Part shown: positions 17,307 through 26,525 of the stretch, piece after piece
Position numbering within the stretch: position 1 is the first letter of the stretch
Layout of the letters: each line of letters starts with the position of its first letter
Source: a candidate division KSB1 bacterium
GTDB taxonomy: Bacteria > Zhuqueibacterota > Zhuqueibacteria > Zhuqueibacterales > Zhuqueibacteraceae
NCBI GenBank assembly: GCA_034506175.1
Contig: JAPDQB010000015.1
Span: forward strand, 49,658 to 113,657
Direction: 5' to 3'
Length of the DNA: 64,000 nucleotides
Program-made: the position numbers and the translations under genes
The notes under the pieces: model-generated
Seen by the model: only the letters and a program-made list of their open reading frames with translations
Told to the model about the DNA's origin: nothing
Databases searched by the model: none

Positions 17307-18659
17307 TCAATGTGTATGAATGCCGTCCGAGAGATTATGCTTCCGCAGCAGGTAGGGCAAATTTCTCGCGTCGATCCGGAGCATATCTGCCGCGCGCTTT
17401 TTGATCCAGTTGGCGCGGATGAGTGTGTCGATGATGATTTGTTTCTCAAAAAGGTTCAGCATGTCGCGCAAGCCCAGCGTTGTCGAGGGCTCGGAAGTCT
17501 CTTTTGGGGCGAGATTCATCGGCAGGCTGGAAGGCGAAATGAACAAACTGTTTTCAACGAGCACGGCATGTTCCACCGCGTTCTCCAACTCCCGGACATT
17601 GCCGGGCCAGTCGTATCCCATCATCGCGGCGAGGGTTTCGGAGGCGAGGGCTTGAATTTTCTTGCCGACGGCCAGATTGTATTTGTGCAAAAAATGTTGC
17701 GCGAGCAGCGGAATATCTTCTTTTCTCTCGCGCAGCGGCGGCAAAAAAATTGAAAAAACGTTGAGACGATAAAACAAATCCTCGCGAAATTTGCCTTCGG
17801 ATACGGCCTTCTTCAAATCGGCGTTGGTGGCGGCGATGACGCGCACATTCACCGCCGTCGTGGTCGAGCTGCCAACCGGCTCGAATTCATGCTCCTGCAA
17901 AACGCGCAACAACTTGGCTTGCCCCGCCAGCGACATGCTGCCGATCTCATCCAGCAAAATCGTGCCGCCATCGGCTTGCTTGAAACGCCCGCACCGGTTG
18001 CGGATCGCGCCGGTGAAAGCGCCTTTGACGTGGCCGAACAGCTCGCTTTCCAGCAACGTCTCCGTCAACGCGGCGCAATTGACTTTCACAAACGGCCTCT
18101 GCGCCCGCCGGCTATGGGCATGGATGGCATTGGCAACGATTTCTTTGCCAGTGCCGCTCTCGCCTTGAAGCAAAACCGTAGCTTCACATTTTGCCACGGA
18201 ACCGATAAGACGGCAAACGTGACGAATCTTCTCGCTTTGGCCGATGAGGGTGGGGAAGTCCGCCAGTTCGGATGAGATAATGTTTGACGCTGCTGTTTTT
18301 GGATCGTCGGACTGCTGAGGGCTCGCGCCCGCCATGACGAGTAGAAAGTGTCTTTGATTCAACTCGACGGGTACGGCACGCCAGCTTACGGCCATGAGCT
18401 CGCCATTTTTCTTGCGCAACTGCAAATTATCCCGCTGCATTTCTCTTGAGTCATGTCCGTGCCGCAAAAGCGCCGAGCCGTTTTGTGCCCTCACGAGTTG
18501 CTCGATGAACAGCCCTTCAAGCTCGCCGGGTCGATAGCCCGACCACCGGCATGCCTGCTCGTTGGCGGCGAGAACGCTTTGAGCGGCCGCGTCAACGATA
18601 AAAACGGCTTCAGTCGTCGCGTTGAAGAAAAGTTGATACAATTCTGCGGGGCAATTCAT
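17307..18659 (-). CDS. PAS-domain sigma-54 transcriptional activator
   Basis: A 450-residue enhancer-binding protein. Residues about 8-115 form a PAS domain (FFNATTEAVFIVDAAAQSVL). The AAA+ domain carries GESGTGKE, GAFTGA and a Walker B (GGTILLDEIGS). A Fis-type HTH ends the protein (KKRAADMLRIDARNLPYLLR). Its start overlaps the stop of the upstream receiver-like gene by 4 bases (ATGA), so the two are co-translated. It lies immediately downstream of the large 19-34 kb block and closely resembles the activator at 35.9-36.9 kb on the other side, suggesting joint control of the block. No -24/-12 promoter was recognised. Confidence 0.9.
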   Translation of the reverse strand: MNCPAELYQLFFNATTEAVFIVDAAAQSVLAANEQACRWSGYRPGELEGLFIEQLVRAQNGSALLRHGHDSREMQRDNLQLRKKNGELMAVSWRAVPVELNQRHFLLVMAGASPQQSDDPKTAASNIISSELADFPTLIGQSEKIRHVCRLIGSVAKCEATVLLQGESGTGKEIVANAIHAHSRRAQRPFVKVNCAALTETLLESELFGHVKGAFTGAIRNRCGRFKQADGGTILLDEIGSMSLAGQAKLLRVLQEHEFEPVGSSTTTAVNVRVIAATNADLKKAVSEGKFREDLFYRLNVFSIFLPPLRERKEDIPLLAQHFLHKYNLAVGKKIQALASETLAAMMGYDWPGNVRELENAVEHAVLVENSLFISPSSLPMNLAPKETSEPSTTLGLRDMLNLFEKQIIIDTLIRANWIKKRAADMLRIDARNLPYLLRKHNLSDGIHTH

Positions 18660-19024
18660 GCTTCGCCTCCCGGCTCATGTTCTTCGAGTAACGCGATTAT
18701 ATTCGAAAAAATCTGCTCTTTGACGAGATATTCAAACGAGGTATCGCGAATGAACGGCTGCTCGGCAGCCGCCACGAGCACGAAAATTTTGGCGTTGGGT
18801 TGCCGCCGTCGCGCAATCGTGGCCAGGCGTTTTTCGTGCAAAAAAGGCCGCGACATGCCGATCAGCACACAGCCGAAGCGCTCACGCCGGAGCAGGGCTA
18901 GCGCCTCCCGGCCGGTGGTCACGACTTCCACCTGAACATAGCCAGCGGCGAGCAGAAAATTTCGCAGCGCTTCACGAAAGAGTGGATCGCGGTCGCAGAT
19001 GAGAATGGCACGTGATCGATTCAT
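18656..19024 (-). CDS. Receiver-like protein lacking the phospho-acceptor Asp
   Basis: The 122-residue protein has the response-regulator receiver fold: the acidic pair in LICDRDPLFREALRN and a conserved lysine in FEYLVKEQIF. The beta-3 strand, where the phosphorylated Asp should sit, reads GCVLIGMSRPF, with Gly instead of Asp. It is therefore a pseudo-receiver that probably signals by protein contact. It is translationally coupled to the PAS/sigma-54 activator and may act as its sensor or inhibitor subunit. There is no histidine kinase nearby. Confidence 0.75.
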   Translation of the reverse strand: MNRSRAILICDRDPLFREALRNFLLAAGYVQVEVVTTGREALALLRRERFGCVLIGMSRPFLHEKRLATIARRRQPNAKIFVLVAAAEQPFIRDTSFEYLVKEQIFSNIIALLEEHEPGGEA

Positions 19025-19087
19025 TACTGTAACGAGGCATAACCGTTAACACTATATCAAGGAACATCTCTCACGAGAATTTAATTC

Positions 19088-19816
19088 TTATTTCGTTTGA
19101 CCCTTTGTCTTGTTTTGTAAGCAACCGGCGTAAAAAGCCCAATCCTCACCCAAAAGGCTCCGAATTTCTTCGAGGGGATGGGAATGCCATCTGCTGTCGC
19201 TGGTTCGTTTGGGACTGGCATTTCCGGGATGAATCAGCGCCAGGTAGAACTTGCAATCCTGTAGAGCGATTATCTTTTTAGGATGGCCGCTCCAGAGAAA
19301 TTTGGTATCTTCTCCCACATTTATATTTGGAAAAGGATTCTTTTTCCAGAATGGTTTCGTGTAACAAAGGGTGTTACCGGCTACCCATGGCTTGCTTCCT
19401 GGAGGATAGATGTACTGCCATGATTGATGTGAAGAAAGATTATAATAAAACAGCTTGTCGAGGCCGGAAACGTCCGCTTGCGCATTTAGGAGGCCCTCGA
19501 CTTGATAATTCAATCTCCACTTGGCGTTCCAATCATCGTCGTCCCAATGTATGATCACTTCACCTCTCGCCTCTTCGCACGCCAAGTTGCGCTTCGCCCC
19601 AATCGTCTGTTTTCGATTCAGCCGTACATATCGGAGGCGAGAGTCCGGCGGAATCAAATCCGCAACCGCGTCCGCACCATCATCCACCACGATCAACTCG
19701 CAGTTGGGGTAATCCTGCCGCAAAAAATACCGGATGGCTTGCGGCACAAACAATCGGCGATCCGCGGTGGGCATGATGCAACTCACCAGAGGTTGAGCAG
19801 GCGCGCATTTTTTCAT
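19088..19816 (-). CDS. Family 2 glycosyltransferase
   Basis: The about 242-residue GT-A enzyme starts at ATG 19816, which overlaps the upstream gene's stop (ATGA). It shows VSCIMPTADRR, CELIVVDDGAD, the donor segment IGAKRNLACEEARGEVIIHW and the metal-binding DDDD that follows. There is no membrane segment, so it is cytoplasmic. The sugar and acceptor are unknown. Coupling to the DDD-motif transferase upstream suggests both act on the same glycan or protein. Confidence 0.85.
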   Translation of the reverse strand: MKKCAPAQPLVSCIMPTADRRLFVPQAIRYFLRQDYPNCELIVVDDGADAVADLIPPDSRLRYVRLNRKQTIGAKRNLACEEARGEVIIHWDDDDWNAKWRLNYQVEGLLNAQADVSGLDKLFYYNLSSHQSWQYIYPPGSKPWVAGNTLCYTKPFWKKNPFPNINVGEDTKFLWSGHPKKIIALQDCKFYLALIHPGNASPKRTSDSRWHSHPLEEIRSLLGEDWAFYAGCLQNKTKGQTK

Positions 19817-21183
19817 TGTTGTTTTTGTGAGCACGCCGGCCGCCTCATTGCATGTGACTGCTTCGTGACGGTCTGCATCTTTGCATGGCGGCCAAGAATT
19901 TTTGGCGCAAGAAACAACGACACCCGCTCTGAGGGTTTGTCAGCCAGGCCGCCATAATGAATGCTGGCAAATCCACAGGGGTTGTTTGCGTAATCATAAC
20001 CCATCAACCCTCCCGGCAACCCATCGAAGAGCGGATAAAAATAGCGCTGGGTGGGCAATTGAAGCGTGGGACGGCGTGCATACAAGGCAGCGATAAAGCC
20101 CTGTTCCCACACAAACGGTGCGACCGTATTGGGATGCGCCTGGAGTGCAAAACTTGCCAGCTTTTGCTGATCGTTGTGATTTCGCATCCAAAATAAACCG
20201 GCGTTGAATGTCCCGGTGTGTGGCAGCGCCGACAATCCATTCATCCGGCCCCAGACAGCAAGATATGTCTTGCCGTGATCCGTATCCGGTGCAAAGACCA
20301 AATCGTGTTGCTGAAAAGCCTCGAGCGCATCGTCAACGCGGTCGAGAACGAACACGTCATCATCCATCAAGCAGAATTCTTCCGGCGGATGCAGCAGGCT
20401 GATGCACGTCTTCATCACAAACCAATAACGTTGCGCAAGTTCAACCAGGCGGGTGCCGCCAACAGATTGAATCTGGCTGAGCACTTGGGTTGTTGTGATG
20501 GTTTCCGCAAAGGGCAACGTCTCGGCAAAGATTTCACGTGTCTGTTTGCTCCACTGGCTTTCGCCGAAGATGAATACTTTTGAGGGAGAATAGCCGTTCA
20601 AAATCATGCTATAAAGCGAAACAATCGTGCGAATGGGCGTTCTGCCATGCGAATACATCTTTAATGGCGGACCATTAGGCTGTTGCAATCGCTGTAAGGC
20701 GTGGTTTAGGTAAGCCAGCAACAAATTCATTGCGGGCTTCTCCTGCGGCCTTAACCATGCACCCCAGAGCCATTCTCCACAAAGTTGCCACTGGGCAACC
20801 TCCAGGTGGTCGCCTGTGGTCACGTCAATTTCGTGGCGGGTGAGCGTATGGGCGCTGGGGTCGCAATGGATAAGCGCGCCATTGCGGCGGATGCGGCAAC
20901 CATCGTCGTCCCAGAAAATGAGCTTGCCGCTGTCATTCATTCGCAGATTAAAGACGATGTAAAAGCCGCGCATTTCCCCGCCCCGCGAATTCAGGCGGCC
21001 TTTGAACATTTCACGCCAGTCAATCATCCAGCACGGCTCGCCATGAACTGTTGCCCGGCGCGGTTGCGGCCGAAATGGCATTGCCGGCGCCTCCCATTCC
21101 GGCTCCGACATCCAATGGGCATTATCATGTTTTGCCGGTTGCGGCCATGAGCAATAAAGGATTTCAAAAGGAGGTTCAAACAT
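19813..21183 (-). CDS. Putative glycosyltransferase with DDD motif
   Basis: 456 residues, no close family recognised. The C-terminal half (about 190-430) looks like a GT-A fold: YSMILNGYSPSKVFIFGESQ, then FCLMDDDVFVLDRVDDAL with a metal-binding DDD, and a late pocket segment FNAGLFWMRNHN. The N-terminal about 180 residues are Trp-rich and beta-like (MIDWREMFKGRLNSRGGEMR) and may be a substrate-binding domain. The 4-base overlap with the GT2 gene argues for a joint job. There is no signal peptide. Confidence 0.65.
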   Translation of the reverse strand: MFEPPFEILYCSWPQPAKHDNAHWMSEPEWEAPAMPFRPQPRRATVHGEPCWMIDWREMFKGRLNSRGGEMRGFYIVFNLRMNDSGKLIFWDDDGCRIRRNGALIHCDPSAHTLTRHEIDVTTGDHLEVAQWQLCGEWLWGAWLRPQEKPAMNLLLAYLNHALQRLQQPNGPPLKMYSHGRTPIRTIVSLYSMILNGYSPSKVFIFGESQWSKQTREIFAETLPFAETITTTQVLSQIQSVGGTRLVELAQRYWFVMKTCISLLHPPEEFCLMDDDVFVLDRVDDALEAFQQHDLVFAPDTDHGKTYLAVWGRMNGLSALPHTGTFNAGLFWMRNHNDQQKLASFALQAHPNTVAPFVWEQGFIAALYARRPTLQLPTQRYFYPLFDGLPGGLMGYDYANNPCGFASIHYGGLADKPSERVSLFLAPKILGRHAKMQTVTKQSHAMRRPACSQKQQ

Positions 21184-21237
21184 GATTTGAAAAGTAGTAG
21201 TCGCAGCAGCGCCAGAAAAAAACTGCCTAAATGCTCT

Positions 21238-22062
21238 TTACGAGTTGACGCCGCCGTTCAAAGCCTTATATGCTGCATAAACCACACGCGTGCTCAAACG
21301 CGTGTTCGGGCAGAGCGTATGGAAATCGTGAGCGCCAAGCAGAACAAACCGGGCTTGAGCCAGCAAGCAGGCAACCATGGCGACCGGATACCCCCGCTGC
21401 AGATGATCCTCGCGATGTGACCGACCATTCCGTGAGATGGATATCGTGGCTCTTTGAATGCCGCTGCGTGGATCCCAGCGCATGACGCGCACGAAGGTGA
21501 AACCCGGTTTGGTGACACGCTCGAAATAGGGCCTCGGACCTTGCCAAAACGGCCGGTCGGTGATCATATCGAAGATGAGATGACCACCGGGTTTTAGATT
21601 CGCGTGGAAGCGGCAAAATGCACGGAGCAGGTCAGCTTCTTTGATCAGATAATTGAGTGAGTCAAAGTTGCAAGTGATGAGCGCAACCGGCTGAGGAAGT
21701 TGTAGGGTCGCAAAATCCTGGCACAAAAATCGGGCGCCATTGCCCAGATTTTTCCGGATGGCAACGCGCAGCATCTCCGGCGAGCGATCCACGCCGTAGA
21801 CAATCGGCACGCCGCATTGACACAGATAATGCACAAAGGTACCGGTGCCACATGCCACATCCGCCGCCGAGGAGAAACGGATACAGTAGTGCCGAACGAT
21901 CCACTCGAAGGCGCGCCGAAGTTGGGGGAAGAAGCGGTCGCCGAGGAGGGCGTCGTAGGCGCGAGCCAACTCAGCATAAGGCGAAACCGCCGGCGCTGAA
22001 ATGCCGCCTTTAGCCGAAATGATGGTCGATGCTGAAAACATAGCGCTGAAGACCACAGGCAT
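21238..22062 (-). CDS. Class I SAM-dependent methyltransferase
   Basis: The 274-residue Rossmann methyltransferase has motif I in AADVACGTGTFVHYL (about residue 68), motif II acid in YGVDRSPEML, LCQDFATLQLP and the catalytic-face segment ITCNFDSLNYLI followed by LKPGGHLIFDM. The target is unknown. It sits between the GH5-like hydrolase and the two glycosyltransferases, on the same strand, so it may methylate a sugar or a protein of the same system. The start could be ATG 22062 or 22041. Confidence 0.8.
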   Translation of the reverse strand: MPVVFSAMFSASTIISAKGGISAPAVSPYAELARAYDALLGDRFFPQLRRAFEWIVRHYCIRFSSAADVACGTGTFVHYLCQCGVPIVYGVDRSPEMLRVAIRKNLGNGARFLCQDFATLQLPQPVALITCNFDSLNYLIKEADLLRAFCRFHANLKPGGHLIFDMITDRPFWQGPRPYFERVTKPGFTFVRVMRWDPRSGIQRATISISRNGRSHREDHLQRGYPVAMVACLLAQARFVLLGAHDFHTLCPNTRLSTRVVYAAYKALNGGVNS

Positions 22063-22148
22063 GTAGAATTTTTAAACAATGACGGCGCACACTTGAAGTA
22101 AGCACAATCACCTATGCAAGCAAGCGATGCTGACTAAATTCCTATTCT

Positions 22149-23273
22149 CTAACTGCAAAGTGGGTAAGTCTTTGGAATCCGATTATTCCAAACGCGTTGT
22201 TGGCAGAATGGATAATTGGCGCCTCCGGTGTAACGTCTAACCAGATCATGAACATTCGATGACCAATCCGTTGCGGTTGGAACGGTTTGATCGCAAGCAC
22301 GCGCTGACCATAGAAAAGCCGCCGGGTAACCTTTGCTTTCAATAAACCTCAATCTACTTTCCACATCTTGTGAGCCAAGTCCTGGCCAGGTACGATGTCT
22401 GGGGTTAGTTGCGAACTCGCCGATGAAAATTGGGTAGTTCGGACTAAAACTATGCACGGGCAGTTGTTCTGCTTCACTTGCGTAATAATGGAATTGATGC
22501 AATGTTGCACCAAGGCTTCGCCATTGCAAGCTTCCAGGAAACACGGTTTTCCAACTGAAGAATCCGACAGTTGATCGGAGCAAACTGCGCCCATTATTAC
22601 CTGTCTTGGCATTGATACGTCCAAGGCCTTCTCTGATAAATCGCAACATGGTGGCTTGCGGGACCGTTTTGGACGAGGAATTGCCAAAGCTCGATTCTAT
22701 CGTCACCAGCTCAGGTTCGTTGATGAGTTCCCATGCGTAGATGTTCTCGTGATAAGGCGCTGAGATATTCAACAATGGCTCTAAAACCCGATCGAGAAAT
22801 CTTTGCCACCTGGGGTAGGGAGAAGTGTCATTAATAATATCAGCGTGTCCGCCGCTTTGGGTTCCATTGGAAATTTGAGATGGACCAAAAAAACTTCGCG
22901 AGATCAGTGAGGGGACAAGCAACATGCCCTTATTCCAAAACGTATTCAACAAATCTCCAAAATCCTGCAAGAAGGCAGGGGTTAATGGTGGAGGATCGCT
23001 ATTTCTCATCCACCACTCCGCGGTGCGCTGCCCTGATGGATAATTGAGTCCGCTGCCTAAGATAAACCAACGAACGGCAAAGATACCGAGGCATTTAAAA
23101 TAGTCTAAATCAGCTTCAAGAGCGGTTTTCCATAACGCTCGTGTGCGCCATCCAATCGGTGGTTCTCCAAAATCCCATCCATATCGAAACCAGGGGTAAT
23201 TGATCCCTACACGTATCCGGCTAAACTGGGGCGGTCCGAAAGATGCGATGGTTTGTTGATTTCTTAAATACAC
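22149..23273 (-). CDS. GH5-like clan A glycoside hydrolase
   Basis: The 374-residue protein looks like a TIM-barrel cellulase/mannanase-type hydrolase. The acid/base Glu is in IYAWELINEPELV and the nucleophile Glu in YPIFIGEFATNPRH, with an aromatic LHQFHYYASEAEQLP between them. There is no signal peptide or carbohydrate-binding module. The N-terminus begins MYLRNQQ, resembling the MY(L/I) starts of the neighbouring metallopeptidases. The A+T content looks higher by eye than in the flanking housekeeping genes. The natural substrate may be a wall polysaccharide, judged only from the neighbours. Confidence 0.7.
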   Translation of the reverse strand: MYLRNQQTIASFGPPQFSRIRVGINYPWFRYGWDFGEPPIGWRTRALWKTALEADLDYFKCLGIFAVRWFILGSGLNYPSGQRTAEWWMRNSDPPPLTPAFLQDFGDLLNTFWNKGMLLVPSLISRSFFGPSQISNGTQSGGHADIINDTSPYPRWQRFLDRVLEPLLNISAPYHENIYAWELINEPELVTIESSFGNSSSKTVPQATMLRFIREGLGRINAKTGNNGRSLLRSTVGFFSWKTVFPGSLQWRSLGATLHQFHYYASEAEQLPVHSFSPNYPIFIGEFATNPRHRTWPGLGSQDVESRLRFIESKGYPAAFLWSARACDQTVPTATDWSSNVHDLVRRYTGGANYPFCQQRVWNNRIPKTYPLCS

Positions 23274-23288
23274 TGAAAAAATGATCCG

Positions 23289-24413
23289 TTAGAATGGCGG
23301 TAGATGTCTCCAGCTTTGCGAACCCACGATTCCGTCTGCGGCAAGACCATTAGCCGCTTGAAAAGCTCGCACGGCAGCCTGTGTGCTCGAACCGAAAATG
23401 CCGTCAAGATTTAATCGTGTCCCTCCTGGCACTGTGCCAAGCCACGTATTTACCTTATATTGCAATTCCAGCACATCTGGACCACGTGAGCCAAATTGCA
23501 AGTTCGGGCCTGGCGCCCGAGGGAGCCGATTCCAGGTTTTCGCACCAACAACGCCGTCGGCAGTTAGCCCCATGGCGGTTTGAAAAGCGCGTACCGCCCT
23601 ATCCGTGTTCGAACCAAAATCTCCATCGATTGAAAGGCGAGCCAGCCCGCCTCTCGGCGCTGTTGCTATCCAAGCGTTGAGCCGGCGCTGAAGCTCGCGC
23701 ACCGGCAGACCACGGGAACCGAGATGGAGATTTATAGGGCAACCCGCCGCTGTATCCGGATGCATATAAAGAGCATTAAGCTGCATGACGAAACGTTCAT
23801 AGCAGTTGGCGTTGCCGGTGCTTCCTTCATGTGCAACCGTTTGACTAAAATAAATGTGAAGCGCTTCATGAAGTAAAGTTGAAGCCATGGTGGCGACATC
23901 GCCATTTCGCCACGCTTGCCAAAAGGGATCACCGAGGCAAATATGATAAGCGCCGACGTAACTGGAGCAAGCGTAATAATCTGATGGAGAACTCGTGCAT
24001 TCTGAACAGTGTCTTTGACTTCCCCAACAAAAGTACTTAATCCATCCCCCCTCAAGAATTTCAGCGGCGCGACGAAGGCGGATGGCAACAAGGCCGCCCA
24101 GATCATTCCAAGTGGCGCCGGCTGGCCGCCAACCGGGGACAAATTCAGGATAGGTTGCAAAAGCTTCGAAGAAGCGTTCCCTTGTCGTTGCCGAACGAGG
24201 AGAAGCCATTAACATATTCGCCGCATTCGATATCCAAGCCACGGCTCTTACAGTGGCACTTTCGACGGCTGTTCTTAACTCGTCTATGGTGACTGGCCTT
24301 CCAACAATGCGCTCAACGCTGGCCTTCTCCGCCGCGCTGCAGGTAAAAAATCTGACCCGCTGTCTTGCCGCGGGCGCTGCTTGCCCTAGCCCCCGGCTTG
24401 ACCAAAGATACAT
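23289..24413 (-). CDS. HExxH metallopeptidase with two peptidoglycan-binding domains
   Basis: About 374 residues from ATG 24413, preceded by AAAGGAAACC. Residues about 30-225 resemble the lysine-specific/deuterolysin-like M35 domain, with the zinc motif LLHEALHIYF and a downstream NANCYERFVMQLN. Two PG_binding_1 repeats follow (about 235-302 and 305-374), each with the pattern LxxGSRGxxVxELQ...DGxFGSxTxxAVRAFQ...DGxVGxxxWxxLP. It lacks a Sec signal. Proteolysis of a wall-associated or envelope protein is a reasonable guess; a role in self-release of the system is also possible. Confidence 0.75.
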   Translation of the reverse strand: MYLWSSRGLGQAAPAARQRVRFFTCSAAEKASVERIVGRPVTIDELRTAVESATVRAVAWISNAANMLMASPRSATTRERFFEAFATYPEFVPGWRPAGATWNDLGGLVAIRLRRAAEILEGGWIKYFCWGSQRHCSECTSSPSDYYACSSYVGAYHICLGDPFWQAWRNGDVATMASTLLHEALHIYFSQTVAHEGSTGNANCYERFVMQLNALYMHPDTAAGCPINLHLGSRGLPVRELQRRLNAWIATAPRGGLARLSIDGDFGSNTDRAVRAFQTAMGLTADGVVGAKTWNRLPRAPGPNLQFGSRGPDVLELQYKVNTWLGTVPGGTRLNLDGIFGSSTQAAVRAFQAANGLAADGIVGSQSWRHLPPF

Positions 24414-24450
24414 TTTGGTTTCCTTTCGATTCAAATAAACTTTAGCGCCA

Positions 24451-25536
24451 TTACCACCGAAACCCGGCTCCTGCTGCGGTCGTCCGTGGCCGTCGTGGTG
24501 TGACTACATTCCAAAAATGAGTGAAGTCACAACGTGAGCATTGTGAGTCTGGCCGTCGGCAGAACGCATCGGTAAAAAGCTCGCAGCGAGAGGGCCTTCC
24601 ACCCCGAAATCGATAGGAACGTGGGCCGACTGCAATCGCGTAGTGCAAATGCGGACCATTACTGTTGCCAACGCAACCGGTCCCAACCTCGGCAATGATG
24701 CGCCCAGCTCTCACGCGCTCACCGGCAGTAACCTGGCGGGTTGGAGTGAATTGGACGTGCGCGTAGATGGTATAAACCGACTGGCCGCCGGGTTGCATTC
24801 CCGGGACGCGATCCGGGTGCTCAATGATCACCGTGCGGCCATAATGCAAATACATGCAAGTGCCCGCGGTCCACGGACGGTTCGGGTCAAGTCCGCGGCA
24901 GACGTCGACGATATCACAACGCCGAATCTTCCCGGCAATACCGGCATAGATAACGATACCATCAGCAACTGCAGGAAGGGCAGTCCCTCCGGCCAAGGGA
25001 ACATCAATCGCCGGATGAACATAACCGTCACTCCAATGGATATTGGGTGTAGCATTGTAATCTTGGGAAATTGGCGCGCGCGGAACGGGATCGCGTTCCG
25101 CCTGAATGGCCTTCATGCGCGTCCAGGTGTTGGTACCGAGCACGCCATCCACCGACAATCCTTGGTTGCGTTGAAAAAGAGCCACGGCTTGCGCGAAATC
25201 TGCTGGCGCAAGTTGAGCGTTCGCGCGAGGGCAACCAAGAATATTCACCTCAATTTGGTCGCGCAATGTCCGCCATCCAAGTAGCCGTCCCTCTTGCTCA
25301 TTGAATGTGATCGCGCGATGAACCGCAGCGGGATCGGTCAAGATAGCTTGCACCGGAACGCATTGGCCGAGACCGAAGCTTGTGCTTTGCAAGCCATTCG
25401 GCGATCGTTCCCAAATATAACCACCTCCACGTGGCGGAGCATAAGTACCACCGGGGGACCAGTACCTTGTTGCTAATCGTGGATCAAACGAGGTTCCCTG
25501 TACTTGGCCGAACCCGTTGTGTGTTCGAATATACAT
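24451..25536 (-). CDS. M23 (LytM-type) endopeptidase with peptidoglycan-binding domain
   Basis: 361 residues. A PG_binding_1 domain (about 75-145: FAQAVALFQRNQGLSVDGVL) precedes an M23 domain with complete zinc ligands: HPAIDVPLAGGTALPAVADG (His and Asp), then YAHVQF and HLHYA. M23 enzymes cleave peptide cross-links in peptidoglycan. The Cys-rich C-terminus (CELFTDAFCRRPDSQCSRC) is unusual. There is no Sec signal. The N-terminus MYIRTHNGFG is again of the MY(L/I) type. It sits next to the other peptidoglycan-binding peptidase. Confidence 0.85.
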   Translation of the reverse strand: MYIRTHNGFGQVQGTSFDPRLATRYWSPGGTYAPPRGGGYIWERSPNGLQSTSFGLGQCVPVQAILTDPAAVHRAITFNEQEGRLLGWRTLRDQIEVNILGCPRANAQLAPADFAQAVALFQRNQGLSVDGVLGTNTWTRMKAIQAERDPVPRAPISQDYNATPNIHWSDGYVHPAIDVPLAGGTALPAVADGIVIYAGIAGKIRRCDIVDVCRGLDPNRPWTAGTCMYLHYGRTVIIEHPDRVPGMQPGGQSVYTIYAHVQFTPTRQVTAGERVRAGRIIAEVGTGCVGNSNGPHLHYAIAVGPRSYRFRGGRPSRCELFTDAFCRRPDSQCSRCDFTHFWNVVTPRRPRTTAAGAGFRW

Positions 25537-25577
25537 GTTGATCTACTTGCCTATTTGTTGTGATCATCTTAACTGTC

Positions 25578-25598
25578 AGCCACGGTTTGACCGTGGCT
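25578..25598. terminator. Perfect 9-bp hairpin between M23 and speE-like genes
   Basis: AGCCACGGT and ACCGTGGCT pair around TTG. The hairpin lies between two minus-strand genes, but its T run (TTTT) follows on the plus strand, so its direction of action is unclear. Confidence 0.4.
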
Positions 25599-25685
25599 TT
25601 TCCAGACTCCTCAAGAAACGCAATGCCACGGCCAACCCGTAGCCTACGGTCGTAGGCAGATATAAGCTGTTATGGATAATCTCTC

Positions 25686-26525
25686 TCACCTTTGGCATGC
25701 GCCAAGCGAGATTTGTTGTAAACGAAGCGCACTCAATCCACATCCATCCGATGGCGACAAAAGCCGATCAAGTTTCCTCCACGTCATAAACTTCAGATTT
25801 GTCGGCAAGCGCCTGTGTTGCCGAAAAGGCCTCGCGCTCGCCAGCACGAAATTGAACATCGAGAATTGAAAGCCGATGTCAACCGGAATCACATACGGGA
25901 ACACGCAGCGCAGATTTTGCGTCGTGCGCCGGAGATTCCAGGGGAAATCCGTGACTTGAACCACGAGCACGCCGTCGCACGCGAGCGCTTGCTTCACTCT
26001 GCGATAAAACGACGTGCTGTAGAGTTGCGAGAATTTGTTCGCACCGTCGCTGATCGAAGGGAAATCCAAAATCAAGACATCGAAGTTAGCGCCGGGGATC
26101 AACATCTTGCGCGCATCGTCTGCCACCACGCAGGCCTTGGGATGCCGCATGGCATCTTTGTTGAGTCGAAGCATTTCGGGATGTTGATCGGCCACGGCCA
26201 GCATGAGCGGATCGATCTCATACATGAAAACCCGGCCGAGCTGCGGATACTTCACCACTTCTCGCATGGCAAGGCCGTCGCCGCCGCCGGCAATGCCGAC
26301 ACGCTGCAATCGTGGCGCGCAGACCATTGCCGGGTGCACCAGCGTCTCGTGATAGATGTGCTCATATTTTTCAACGAACTGCCAGTAGCCATCCAAGAAC
26401 AACGACAGCCCCCACCTGCCTTTCGTCAGCAGAATGCGCTGGTATGGGCTGCGAACGGAGAAAATGGGCCGGCCTAAATCAAAGGCAGCCGGCGCTAGTG
26501 AAATGTCTCTGCAACGATCGGGCAA
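25686..26525 (-). CDS. speE: Spermidine synthase-family aminopropyltransferase
   Basis: The 279-residue SpeE-like protein has a beta-rich N-terminal part (YQRILLTKGRWGLSLFLDGY), the YHETLVHPAM segment, the decarboxy-SAM site GIAGGGDGLAMREVVKYP and EIDPLMLAVAD, and FDVLILDFPS, where spermidine synthases have the catalytic Asp. The C-terminal about 50 residues differ from the family. Translation from TTG 26525 overlaps speD by about 31 bases, so the two are coupled. They should supply an aminopropyl transfer. Finding them among structural-looking genes is unusual: the product may be a free polyamine or a modified system component. Confidence 0.75.
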   Translation of the reverse strand: MPDRCRDISLAPAAFDLGRPIFSVRSPYQRILLTKGRWGLSLFLDGYWQFVEKYEHIYHETLVHPAMVCAPRLQRVGIAGGGDGLAMREVVKYPQLGRVFMYEIDPLMLAVADQHPEMLRLNKDAMRHPKACVVADDARKMLIPGANFDVLILDFPSISDGANKFSQLYSTSFYRRVKQALACDGVLVVQVTDFPWNLRRTTQNLRCVFPYVIPVDIGFQFSMFNFVLASARPFRQHRRLPTNLKFMTWRKLDRLLSPSDGCGLSALRLQQISLGACQR